A stretch of DNA of 64,000 nucleotides from Perkinsus marinus ATCC 50983 (Eukaryota; Perkinsozoa; Perkinsida; Perkinsidae), in the NCBI RefSeq assembly GCF_000006405.1, contig NW_003216786.1, positions 1 to 64,000 of the forward strand, given 5' to 3'. The position numbers were made by a program, and so were the translations under genes. The notes below the pieces were generated by a model. It saw only the letters and a program-made list of their open reading frames with translations. It was not told where the DNA came from and ran no database searches. This document shows, piece by piece, positions 20,155 to 31,781 of the stretch (position 1 is its first letter; each line of letters opens with the position of its first letter).

Positions 20155-23057
20155 ATGATGCCCTCTGATGCCGAGCCCTATAGTGAGGATCATGGTGGGA
20201 GTGAAGGCACGTTCCCTACCACTCCTTCTGGAGATGGCCGCCCATTTGGTGTTCATCCTGCTATCCATCCGACCCTAGTGGATTATCGTTCTTATGTCGA
20301 CATTGACTTTGACGGGTGTCCTCCGGAAAACCCCTTCGTGTTCTTGCGCTACTCACCGATCACCATCAGGTCTGAGGAGCTTGTTCGCCACTATAACGTT
20401 GACTACAAGGAACTGGGCATATCCTATCCGAGGCCCATCGCCAACATGTTCGATACTGATTTCTACCGTCGATTCTTCCACGGCAAGGTGCAAGAGGGTA
20501 GCTTCCGACTGCGGTTTGTGTCGAGCCCTGAGCAGAAGGTTAAGGTGATGATTACTATCACGGTCGCTAGCTACATTCAAGGATCTAACATCACTGGCTT
20601 CACGTCCACCTTGTTCTCCCTTATGGAATGCATTAAGGACTGCTGCGACCGCGGTAACTTTGTATGGAACGACTTTGTCGTGTGCGCGGTCATAGATGGT
20701 CGACGAGAGTTCAGCATTGACGCTCCTGAAGGGCCTCGGAGTCTTTTGTCCGAGCTCCAGCATATGGGTTTATATTACAATGTTGATAGTCTTTGGAAGG
20801 ACGGCGCTGCTATGGATCGCTGTAAGAGGCTTTTTGTCGAGGACCGAGAGGCGAGGGCCTTGGGGTCCTTGACGGTCGATCATGGCCAACCTGTCTATAT
20901 GCATGTGTTCGAGACGGTGGTTCAATTGGGAGGAGATTCATTCCCACCACTACAGATGATGACCTGCGTTAAGGAATTTGCAGGCATCAGCTCAGCAAGT
21001 AAGGCGTCGTTCATCCCCTCAATCAGTAGGGTAGTCTTTTCATCTCAGGTCCTACTATAAGTCGACGCCCTGAGTGTCATCTCTGGGCCCTCGAGGGCAT
21101 AGCACGTCACTTCGCCACCGTGAGCGAGTCGGATGATCTCCAAGTCGTGTTGCTTGACTGTGGCATCTGCCCAATCCCATCGGCCCTCCTCCGCTTCAGT
21201 GACGTCCTCAGTCTTGACTCTGTTGCCATAGTCTCTGGTGACACCATTTCGGACAGTGACCATCAGATACCAGTGGCCCCGGCTCCTCACCTTATGACTC
21301 TGAACCCAGCATTAGCTGGCTTCCTCATGCAACGGCGAATCGACGATCTGCTCGACGGCAGCTCGGAGACCGCCTTGGGTGGCAACTCCACGCGTGTCAA
21401 TGTCGCTATGTGCGCCTTAAGATTGGACCGAGTTCAAACAGATCGTTATTTCGTCTCCTTGACAAAGACTGGCAATAGAGGGCCCTACGGTCCCTTCCGA
21501 TGCAACCTCTACGTCTCGGACGACCGAGTGCTCTCTCTTGCCGCTGCCCCCGGCTACAGAGTTGATATGCTCATTGGTTGTCGAACCCAAGGCTCACGCT
21601 TGAGCGAGAAGTTCGTCTCGGGCTCTGCTGAAGAGTTCAGCTTCTGTGATTTGATTGTGATGTCGCGACGTTCATCTGCCACATTTTACATGTCTCTGAT
21701 GAACCTATATACAGGCCTGCGACGATTCTCATGGTCATGGCGTGGTGTACTCTCTTTCCCTTTCATCATCATCCCGAGACTTGCTACCTGTATGATCAGC
21801 ATTTTCTCCGTGGCTGTCCTCACTAGTATTATAGTCGCACCGTTGTCCATAAGCCTGCCATGGGCCCGAATACCCCTTGCAATCCTATTGACAGCTCTAT
21901 TCACAGTCCTTATCCAGTTGTCCATCGGATGCCGAGGCCTATCTAAAGGCATACAGTACGCCTATATGTTCGTTGCAGTTATAGTGGGCTTCCTATGGGT
22001 ACTCTCTATTGCCTTTTTCATGGTACGTGTTATACTGTACGAGCCCCGAGTCAATCTAATCGCCTGGTGCATAGTGATCGCCCCATACATCGTAACACCT
22101 ATGATCTCTGGTAGTCTAGATGATATCCTCATATTTTCCTTGTGCTGGTTCCAATGGTTCTGTCTATTACCAACGACTTTAGTACTTGGATCTGGTCTCT
22201 ACTGTATATGCCAAAGTGATATACTTCCCTGGGGTACTCCGGGTGCTTATCCAAACGATCCGGCGACCACAGAGACTCAGGCCAGGCGTATGGAGATGCG
22301 CTCATGGATGGTCGTATGTGGGACGATGCTCAACATCACGCCCGTAGTTGCCTATAGTTACTGGATTGCTCACCCGAACAACAACGGTCCAGCTCCTATT
22401 GGTGAAGACTCAGCGAGTGAAGTGGCGCTGGCAGCCATCGATGTTATCGCCTGGGGCATAAGTCTCCCTCGACTCATCGGCTTAGCCCTCTCTTGTGTCT
22501 GCCGTCTGTATACCTACTGGTGGGGTGAGGGAAAAGTTATGAGGAAACGACCCAAGCCGATAAGTCAGGACCCTTGTCGAATCTATGTTCGTGATGTTGT
22601 GGAGGGGTTCCACAGGGTTCCGGTCATGACTATATCTTCACGCGTCGGCACTGCTGATACCAACACGGCAGCTTCCGTCCAAGCGGATACTGACTGCGAC
22701 TGGACTTCAATGGGGAGTCAAACTTCCCTCTTTTTGCCGGTGCCCTCGCGTTCAAACAGTCCGTTTTCCTCTCTACGGGATCATTCTGAGTCGTACTATA
22801 GTCGATCGCTACCCGAAGGTGGCAGTAGCGTTCTGAACAGCCCCACTGAGAGCGGTGGTGGATGCTTGTCGGGTACCCATCTATCGAGCACAATCAGTGA
22901 CTCGGACACTGAGTCTGTTGAATTTATTCCGGGACCGACGATGGAGTTTGTACCTATACCGCGTGGTCGAGGACGGCTTCGGAAGCAGCAGCTAGACGGG
23001 GGTTCGTCTGTGCCCTCAGAGAGCGGTGGCCGAAGTTCGCCATCTTCTTCAGGCTAG
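20155..23057 (+). CDS. Chitin-synthase-like membrane protein B, catalytic motifs altered
   Basis: Two exons, 20155-20998 and 21049-23057, with a 50-nt intron at the same homologous position and phase as in gene A, give 950 residues. ATGs at 20155 and 20158 are both possible starts. Landmarks: YVDIDFDGCPPENP, FTSTLFSLMECI, WNDFVVCAVIDGRRE, MHVFETVVQLGG, MMTCVKE, ECHLWALEGIARHF, VVLLDCGICP, and NLYVSDDRVLSL in place of the EDR block. The QRRRW motif is missing here too (CDLIVMSRRSS). Membrane segments surround DILPWGTPG. The tail is long, Ser/Pro-rich and probably cytosolic. It is clearly a diverged tandem duplicate of gene A. The retained DDR makes it closer to a canonical enzyme than A. Confidence 0.75.
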
Positions 23058-23690
23058 TATTTACCGATGCCCTGTGTTTCTGATAGTAATGATTTGGGGT
23101 TCCATCGCTTCCGAGGCGAACTCTCTTTTGGTTACCAGTAATCTCACGTCTACTATTCATCATACTTACTTGTATCATTCTTACCGAAGCTTCGTCGGTT
23201 CGACTCTTTATCGCGTTTACAGTGATTCGGTCAATCCTCAGTCTCTGCACCCATCGATACCCATCCCAATTCGATAACCCATTGGTTTCAGCGCGGAGCT
23301 CGATAGACTTTAAATTGAAAAGGGGCATTAACTTTGATGGTCGAGATCGACTGACACTATCAGCCGGAATCTACATGCGTACATCAACTATTCTTTCGTT
23401 GTCAGCAGCATGCAACACCAAACTCAAGAGAGAAATTTCTATCACACCCCGAAAGTAAACTCCTTTGAAACACAACTATCACAGACTCAACGGAAAAAAC
23501 TCTAGAGTATGGCAACAGCCACAAATAATAAAAAAGACCACAATATAGGAGAACACTGTGGGCTCGCCGTGGAGCAGGAACGAAATTCTATACTTGACAT
23601 CTTCACTGGACCTGTTACTCACCCTTACCGCTGATATTGACGAATTGCATATACTAAAACGACCGGATCTCGGCTGATTTCAGTAAAAGT
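23058..23690. other. Convergent intergenic region
   Basis: It lies between the 3' ends of gene B (plus) and the secreted Thr-rich protein (minus). No coding domain or notable element is seen. Confidence 0.4.
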
Positions 23691-24216
23691 TCAGTCCATG
23701 TTGCGGCCCAACAGTTGAGCACTCCCGTCCCCAGTAGTGGAACCTTTCGGGCCACTTGCCGGCGCCTCTTCACTGGAGAGGGTAGCCGGCTGAAGTGCTC
23801 TGGTGGTCGTTGGCATCTCATTACAGCTGCATTGAATGTTGAGTCCTTGGCACAGGCCGCCATTAGGACCATAATATCTGCAGTAACTATTTGAATCACC
23901 AGACATCACTTGACAATAGTAATCGCCGTTCATGCAGTTGACAGTGGTATTCCTTGGCTCCGTCGTGGTGGTTGTAGTGATGAGGCTCCGAGTAGTAGTG
24001 CGCAACGCAGCCTGCGTAGTCACTTGAGCTCCTGCAGTAGCTGAGACACAACAAATGATCAGAAACATCAGCGTAGAACGAAATACTTTCTAAACGATCA
24101 CAATCCTTCACTTGAATATTACGTCTAAGAGTGGTGGTTGTCGAGTCGGAGCTGCATCCTGACAGATCCGACGCCATTAGAGCACATAGAACAGGCAACG
24201 CTACGACCTTAAACAT
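23691..24216 (-). CDS. Small secreted Thr-rich, Cys-rich protein
   Basis: Two exons on the minus strand, 24216-24123 and 24040-23691, joined across an 82-nt intron with GT-AG ends, give 147 residues in frame. The leader MFKVVALPVLCALMASDLSG is a likely signal peptide (or lipobox-like sequence ending SGC). It is followed by a Thr-rich linker (TTTRSLITTTTTT), probably O-glycosylated. A compact cysteine domain comes next (NCMNGDYYCQVM, SYCRYYGPNGG, LCQGLNIQCSCNE; seven cysteines), then a Pro/Ser tail. The layout recalls a glycosylated linker joined to a small carbohydrate-binding module, but I cannot name the domain. The intron is longer than the local 40-60 nt norm. Confidence 0.65.
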
Positions 24217-24376
24217 TCAATGAGGATAAGAAGGCGAGAGCTGCTAAGAACACAGTCTGAACACGTCGCGAAAAGATCACCAAGCGAACAGTTATCACTA
24301 ATATATTCGGAAATGCATCATCACAAAGGCTCAACGATGGAGCTAGGTGGTAGCTGCGTGCTAAACGCTAGCTAAA

Positions 24377-24476
24377 NNNNNNNNNNNNNNNNNNNNNNNN
24401 NNNNNNNNNNNNNNNNNNNNNNNNNNNNNNNNNNNNNNNNNNNNNNNNNNNNNNNNNNNNNNNNNNNNNNNNNNNN
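24377..24476. other. Assembly gap (100 N)
   Basis: A run of 100 N lies inside the 3' part of the SURP/RS gene. A round 100 usually marks a scaffold join of unknown true size. Confidence 0.95.
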
Positions 24477-25119
24477 ATCGACCCCTACCCCTGGCCGTGC
24501 GCGACCTCCTACGAGATCTAGACCTCCTATAGCGACTAGATTCAACGTCATCACGTCTTCGCCACGACGATGGTGGGGGAGACCTCCTCCTGCGAGGCCT
24601 CGAGTGATACCTCCGTCTGCTGCTGCTGCCCGACCGCCTACTACGACGAGATCGACTCCGCGGACGACGACGCCGGCTACGATCCTCGCGAGACCTAGAT
24701 CTGGATCGTCGCTTCCTATCCCAACTCCTAGAGCTCCTCCTCGATTCAGAACGGCTACTGCTACTGCTAGCATCAGAATCCGACTCAGCGTCATCAGCCT
24801 GTTGCTCCTGTGCTGCGTCCTCCAGTCGTTTACACTCCTCAGGGTTCGATAAGCACCACTGGTAGTAGTCGTGGCCAAGCCCTTTGAAAAGGAAGGTATA
24901 CTGCTTATCTCCACGGCGTTTAGTTTGTAACCATTCAGCGAACTGTGCTCCATTACGTATAACTCCCAGCGCTGTATTACGAATGAGCTGAACATGATTA
25001 GGCTCGAGACCATCCGCGGGTGGAGGCTCCTGCTCCTCATGTTCCTGCTCTTCTAAAGCGGCCGCCAGAGTCGCTGCTGCTGCTGCTGCCTGTGTGGCGT
25101 CGGAGCTGGAGGATGTCAT
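24477..25119 (-). CDS. SURP-domain SR-type splicing protein, 3' end lost in gap
   Basis: The ATG at 25119 opens MTSSSSDATQ; the frame beyond it has no ATG. Residues 55-105 form a SURP (SWAP) module: VQLIRNTALGVIRNGAQFAE, then LQTKRRGDKQYTFLFKG and YYQWCL, matching the family pattern of an N-G turn, F-FL and YY-W-L. From about residue 130 the protein becomes an RS domain with many Arg-Ser and Arg-Arg repeats. SURP proteins bind SF1-type partners in the spliceosome. The coding sequence runs into the gap at 24476, so its C-terminus is unknown. The family member (SF3A1, SWAP, SR140 or other) cannot be told from this part. Confidence 0.7.
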
Positions 25120-25303
25120 TATGTCTTGTCTCAGCACCGACACTCTTAGAGACGAGTACGAGCCGAAAACCAAATAATAACAGACCAGGGATAATCAAAC
25201 ACGTGCAACGAGCCGTCCCCCGATCACACCCGGTGAAAAGTCGAAGGACGCACAGAGATCAGCATTGGAAACGTTGATAGCTTCTCGCTGATCGTCATTA
25301 TTG

Positions 25304-28300
25304 TTACGTTAGTCCTGCAAGAACAGCCGGGTGATTCATCTCCTCATGGAAGGTCTCTAGGGCGGGCAGTCCTTGACGACGATCAAGCAGACGGTCCTCC
25401 TCCTCTCTAACCCACAGACGTAGTGCCTCTAGGACCAACTTCATGTGGGTTTGGACCTACAAGGCACCAAGAGGCTGCTCGAGTACCCCTAGGTGTGCTC
25501 TACTACTACTACAACTACCTTAGTATGATGAAGATGTAGCGGTGATCGTGCTGCGGTGGAGGGCATGTGGTCTCGAATGCGTCGAAGCCAGGTCTCTGAG
25601 GAGGGTGAATCAGTCGACGGGGGTGGAGAGAAGCCTCTACTGTGGGTGCTCTCGAGGTGCTCATAGATGGTCAGTAAGGAACGAAGGGAAACGCCGCAGA
25701 ACTCATAAACGACTCCACGACAAATAGCCAGTATCTGACAAGCCGCCATTCCGAAGAGGAGTTCGCGCCGACCTCGTCACATTGTCATTCTCGTCGTCGT
25801 CATCATCCTGTTCCCCGTTATATTCCCTCACGAGAGCGTAGCAATACTCCAGAACTGCTGCCACTATCTCCGCTCTAAGGACTGTATCTACATTCATACA
25901 CCCCTGAGTGGCGAGCCGGATGATGCTACTATCACTACTACCATTGCGACAGGCCTCGGCAATCTGGCATAATTCTCCACAGAACCTTAAAACGACCACA
26001 TGGGATTTTACAGGCGGCCAGTCCAAGGCGGCTGACCTTGTTGCGGCCTCAACGAAGTCACTGCTTCGGGGACTCTCCCGAACAGCATCCTCATCATTAT
26101 CATATCTCATGAAGTAGGATACCTCCCTTCCCGGATATAGTAGGTACCCTAGGAGGTCCCCTGGCTTGCGGAACCTATAACACACGACGACTAACGACTC
26201 TCAGACGTGCATGTGCCTCCTACGGCATGGCCGAAAGTCGACAGTACGGTCCATCTGGTGGGGGGAAGCATACTGTAACCCAATAGTGGAGAATATCTGC
26301 ACACTACAGCTGTCGGGCCCACTAGGAGCGACCAAGCCTACCGTCTGAAGATACAGCGGATTGCTGCAAGGAGTTGGTCACACATAGCATCTGGAACTGC
26401 GGGAAACGGAGCCTATTGGACCAGGTGAATCTACACAAAACATATACCTTCCAGGGTCTACCATAGACGAGCCTTACAATGTGCTGAGAGGCAAGAGCTC
26501 CCCTGCTAGTTCCTTACTCGCTGCCGTTGCTTCTTTCGACCATGTCATTGATCTGTCACAAATGCGCGTTGATAAACCTTTTAAAGAGGTATTACCCAGC
26601 ATGACTAGGAGCATGCTTAAGCATGTACTCAACCTCCCGGAGCATTGGTAGCTGGACGTAGGTAGTCGTGCAGAGAATGTAGCCCATCTGGACCTAAGAG
26701 ATCGACTTTGAGATACTAGCTCGTTAGTGGTCTATACTACGTACCGCTAGCTCAGACTTCTCCTCATTGGCCACCCTTAAACAGTCCACAGCTGATTGAA
26801 GCCATTGCTTCCTCTGCTCTAATGCTACTACCACCTCCGAGGAGGAGGAGGAGGAGATAGTCGATAGACTCCGCAACACCTGTGGTCGGGAAACGCATAC
26901 ACTGAGAGGCTTCTAAATGTCAATGCCGACCACCGTCACGTACGGCACCTCATCATCACCATACCATTAACCGCCAAAACCGATGTCGTTGTATACGACT
27001 GTCCCGATTGAGAACAACCACAGTGTACTGTGGGAGTGGTAGAGTCCGGTCAAAAAATGTCCAGAGCAAACCTAGTTGAGTCATCGGCCGAATTTTAGAG
27101 CGAGCTTGACATCGTTGAATTGGAAATCTATAGGGCTATCTACTGGTGTGTCGATCGTACGCTGAAATTTTTTTCTATGTAAACTCTCAAGTTTGAAGAG
27201 TTTTCCAACCGCCATATTATGATTTAGCGTAGTAGGGTATACCAGTACCTTACCGTTGCTGCCTTCACATGCTTCCCTCGAAGGACATATACGGCTTGTA
27301 GGAGTTCCCCAGCGGCTACAGGATCCATCACAAGATCTCCTCGGACCGGGGCTTCTTTGCTATGCAAGCCATCACTCAATATCAGCATAACCCTGTTGAT
27401 GATGTTCGCTGACGGTATCTGGCTCGGTGAAAGGACATCACGTCTGCAGCAGCTAGTCGAGGCCGCCCCTACCTTGGTAATGGCTTCAGCCAATCCTGGT
27501 GTACCGATCACTCGCTTCAACACTATGTTGAGCGCCCGAGGGCAGGCTCCAACCGCGAGTTCACCACATGCGTGTAGTACCTATAGATGCCCTTACCACA
27601 GTAGAGTAGCTCAGTAGCTTACATCTGTCAGGCTTTGAGCGTCGTTGCTCATGAGAGGAGCCGCACCATCCAGTACTGCCTTGAGCGCCTTCTCACTCAC
27701 CTGACAGAAACCCAAGGGATCATCGGAGACATGACTGCTTGAGAGGCACCACCTCAGTGCACTTCGTAAGGAGCTGCTCGAAGGCTCCCTTAGGGTCGTA
27801 AGCAGCCAGCCTCCGGAGACTAGCCAGGGACTCCGGTAGCTCCTGCAGGGCCGGTGAGGAGAGTATAGTAGATAGATGTGAAACCTGTAGTAGAGTAGAT
27901 ACTTTCAATAAGGCCACAGTTGAAGCCAAGACTACCAGCAGTTCCTTCGTAGCATCGCTCTCGACAGCTCCCATAGGGCGACCGGCCGTCACCGCAGCTG
28001 CATCCACATGACCCAGGATCTACCGGACCAGCAAGTACTACTACTTCTTCACACGTTACGAAGCCTTACAGTAGGGCACAGACGGGAGACTGCCTCAACT
28101 ACTTCCTTTGAGCATCCTGACTCCCTGAGCACCGCCGAGGCCAGCAATGACAAGGCACAGCGGCTCTGGGTCCATTGCTGGTCACCCTCGATCAACGACG
28201 ATAGAGGCGTGTGGCAAAGGGTATCTGATAGAAGTATGAACGGGAGCTGGGGGAGGGCGTCGTCGGACCTATCCAAGAGTCGTTATTGTGGTCGTTGAGG

Positions 28301-31300
28301 ATACGGTAACCCGAGTGGATGCCCGTTTGTAGTATGACCAATAGCGATAGGGTCTCCGAAGTCAATGCAATGGAGTCTCGGATGGAGCAAACAAGGGTCG
28401 TGTACCGGGCCTGGGATAAAGAGAGCTCCAGTGAGCACCACAAGGTTGAGGTTCCACAATGGCTCGGGTGCGCTGAGCGTCAAGCTCTATTACAATGGTA
28501 TGGTCTCGCTGACTGGTCTCCACCTCAACCAGTTGACGACGTTTATACGCAGGTAAATGACTCGATGTGAAGGGCTCCCCAATGCGGCTCCTCTCCAGCA
28601 GACTACACACCCCTGCCACCTGGGAGGGAGTTGTAAGAGAGCCCAAGAGGGGCGGCGGCCTGCTTACGAATTTTCCAACAGTCTTGAGCCGACCAATAAG
28701 GACTTCTAGATCAGAGACGGAAGCATATGTGACGCTGACTCCCAACCCTATCTGAGACTTCGATGACTTCTTGCCCGCACGCCGCAGAATCGGCCTCGAC
28801 CACATGGGCCACACGTCACACGAGAGGTATCTACCAACGCCCTATCGCATAGTACCACCAACAGCAGCTCCCATTACATGAGAAGGCCCTTCAGCCACCT
28901 GCCAACGTGCATGGGTTCTATACGCCCAGCACGGGCCGCATGCTCACACTGGGAAGCGTAGTTGGCCACATATACGTCCGAACTAGATCGCAAGCACATT
29001 ACCATTGTCAGCAGACTACACATGCACTACCAATCCCACATATGAGCTGATACAGTACTGATGGACCCCCGCTCCGCTAGAGCTCTAAACCAATCCGCGA
29101 CCTCCTCTGCGGACTCCCCAGGGGCTGTCGTGAGGCCGTCCGGACCAGAAAACTCATACTCAGAGGTGGAAAACTGGTAGGAGACAGTGATGGGGGAAAA
29201 AGACCAAGTCTACGTACCACTGTAAGGGGACTCACTCCCATAGTTGTGAGGATCCAGCAACGACGGGTTTGACCGCGCCCTACAGTACCACGCGATTCGA
29301 CCTCCTCTGAGACAGCTCCTAGAGCAAGCACCTGCAATGGAGCTGTCATTACAACTTTAACAAGGGCTTCCCTCACCTGTCCACGCATCTCCACTGTGGC
29401 AATATACTCGGCAAAGGGCCCAGAGGTAACAGCGTCCATCTCCCCCTTCGGAACAAAGCCTGTTGATAGCGATGGCGTGATGATCTCAAACGACTGGCTT
29501 GCTGCCCTCCTACCCACGGCTCCTATACGGACGCACTTATCGTTGGCTGTAGCTATCAAGGTGAGACCGTTGTTGTAATAGATAACATCAGTCGTAGGCG
29601 ACAGTTGGAAAGGCTTGTCGCCCCCCAGTCGTCCTGAGCAATGACCACCATGCCAGACGACCCCCCAACCAAGGCACCTACGTCGGCGCTTCCCCATAGG
29701 CCCTGCTGCCGTCAGAGCGGGACTATCAGGTCCTCCAGATAGAGATACCGATACTACAGATAGTGTGTTTGTCGCCTGGCAAGAGAACACTCATTATGCT
29801 CGGCTCGGGTAGCCTCCTTACGATCCCTTTCTGCCGATGAGCATGGACTACCAACCTATCCCCTCGAGTGGTGAATAACATGCACAAGGCAGAGCCGTCA
29901 GCAGCCGTCATGGGAGCTATACTATGGATGGAGACTGACGATGAATGAACCATACAGTGAGAGCATAATCCTAGGTGCACTACCCTCCCTCGCTCCTCCC
30001 TGGGCACCAGCCCTCCCCAGGGCTTCCACCATGCTTTGCTTTGGTAACCATCCGAGACACTCAGACTCACAAGGGCCGTTCGAGCTCACATCCAGGGAGA
30101 ATATTCCCAGCCATCCTACCGAACCAGGGATACAAGCATTACACAACAACAACAACAACAACAACAACAACAGCAGCGGCACTCGCCCTCACCCAAGCGT
30201 ATTATTACCATCCCCGTTGACAACACTAGCATACACCATGGTCTCATCTACGGCACTTCCACCAACAGCGAAAATCTCATCCTGGTAGTGTTTCCCACCA
30301 GCTCTGAGAGGCACTCCAGTGGACGGTGCCGCAGGAGAGGGGGGCATTATCCAACCCAGGGCTCGGCCGAAGATACCCTTTCGCGTAAACGTATGCCTGG
30401 CAATCAAGGTATCAGTCACCCTGCGGTGTATCTTTCCATCCACTCTCACCGACTAAGGTAGGTCCGACTAGTAACCCAGCCAGGAGATCGCTGATATACG
30501 AGCTCATACACGCCACTTTCAATGGAGGATCCCCACAATAGAATCCTACCACCTTTGGTGACAGTCACACGTGCCACCATCGATGCGACAGCCTTGGATA
30601 AGGTAGCCTGACCGTCAATTGGTGCCCTCTTCCATGACGTCTTCAACACCACTACTACCGAATATCGTCCCCCTTGGTTTCCCTCAAGGACATCTATCAA
30701 TAATACTCCATTAGAGTCCGCCGATAGACTGAGGATCGACACGGTGCTCTCAGTGACAACCGCGAGTATCTGAGTCCTCCCTAGGTGACCAATGTTCAAC
30801 GCATACCCTACATGGTCCACATCCCCGAAGACCCCAGCTCGAGGCGCCCCAATAGCACAGGTGAGGACAACACCGTCCATTCCTGAGTGTTGACAATGAC
30901 CGTATAAGCGCAAACGATCGTGCGGGCCTACGTATTGACGTATGAGAACCATTAGAGAAGTTCCACAGATATAGGGTATCGTCTACGGCCATCCACAACA
31001 GTGACAAGGGTGCGTGCAACCCCACGTTAGTCTTGTAACTATACGAACAAAAAAGGGTATTTCCCTGGCAACCACAAGAGGCCCCTACACTGCCCGACTG
31101 AAATGCTGCTGGATGGCTGGAGGGACCGGAGTCTCCCCACCAATGCTGAATCCAACAGGAGCATCCAAGCTGGCCATATCAATGCACGGCAGGGCCATAT
31201 CGATCGAATGGGCCCCTTCCTGATTCAACAACGCGTCGACTGCTCTAGTGATGAGGGCGTCTGGTGAGGAAGGGGACTTCAAGCCATTTACAGCATCAGC

Positions 31301-31312
31301 AACAGGGGGCAT
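25304..31312 (-). CDS. NUP155: Nucleoporin NUP155-like scaffold protein
   Basis: A many-exon minus-strand gene. The likely start is the ATG at 31312 (MPPVADAVNGLKSPSSPD). The N-terminal region matches the Nup155 entry segment and beta-propeller: GETPVPPAIQQHFSRAV, then after a short intron LHAPLSLLWMAVDDTLYLWN, then RAGVFGDVDHVGYALNI, KGGRILLWGSS and SGVYELVYQRSPGW (human NGRIFLAG, LYEVAYQAEAGW), and later APLQVLALGAV and CWILTTMGVSPLTVVRRL. The helical C-terminal half is in exons such as 28276-28049 (SRCALSLLASAVLRESG), 28007-27720, 27583-27240 and 26870-26760 (LEQRKQWLQSAVDCLR). The last exon ends AVLAGLT with its stop at 25304-25306. Nup155 is an inner-ring component of the nuclear pore. 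Many introns are inferred, so exact exon limits are provisional. Confidence 0.75.
30145..30174. repeat. Trinucleotide microsatellite (AAC)10
   Basis: About ten tandem AAC units followed by AGCAGC within the NUP155 gene. On the coding strand this is GTT. Whether it lies in an exon or an intron is unclear. Confidence 0.7.
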
Positions 31313-31781
31313 CTTTTGCAAAGCTGAACAAGACGACGAAAAGCACGATTGTCTAACATATTGGATGATCAATTGCGAGCACTCCAACTCGAGCCTGCTT
31401 ACTGTCACCATAACACACCCTAGTCGTATAGGAGCTACCGTGATCGTACTACTAGGCGAAAACGTAATAACAGTTACGATAACTATGCGGTAGAGTGCCA
31501 TTTCAAAATATAGAGAAGTACCACGTTCGGTGGCACCCATTATAATGATGGAAAACTGTATGTGATATCAGCAGACGGCTATTATCGTATACTGCGATGA
31601 AGAAGAAGCACCTCTACTCTAGGGTAGCGAAGGTCACTTGTGCGAAAATAACAGTTTGCAATTGCAGTAAAATCCTCCCATAGTAGATAGGTACCATCAC
31701 CCGTACTCAGAGGCTCTTGCCATGATGAAGATCTCAGGCCAAGTACAGCACTCGGGGACAGTCGACGATATACAATGACCC
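31313..31781. other. Spacer between PEPCK and NUP155
   Basis: Both flanking genes are on the minus strand, so this holds the NUP155 upstream region and the PEPCK 3' flank. Nothing else is recognised. Confidence 0.4.
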
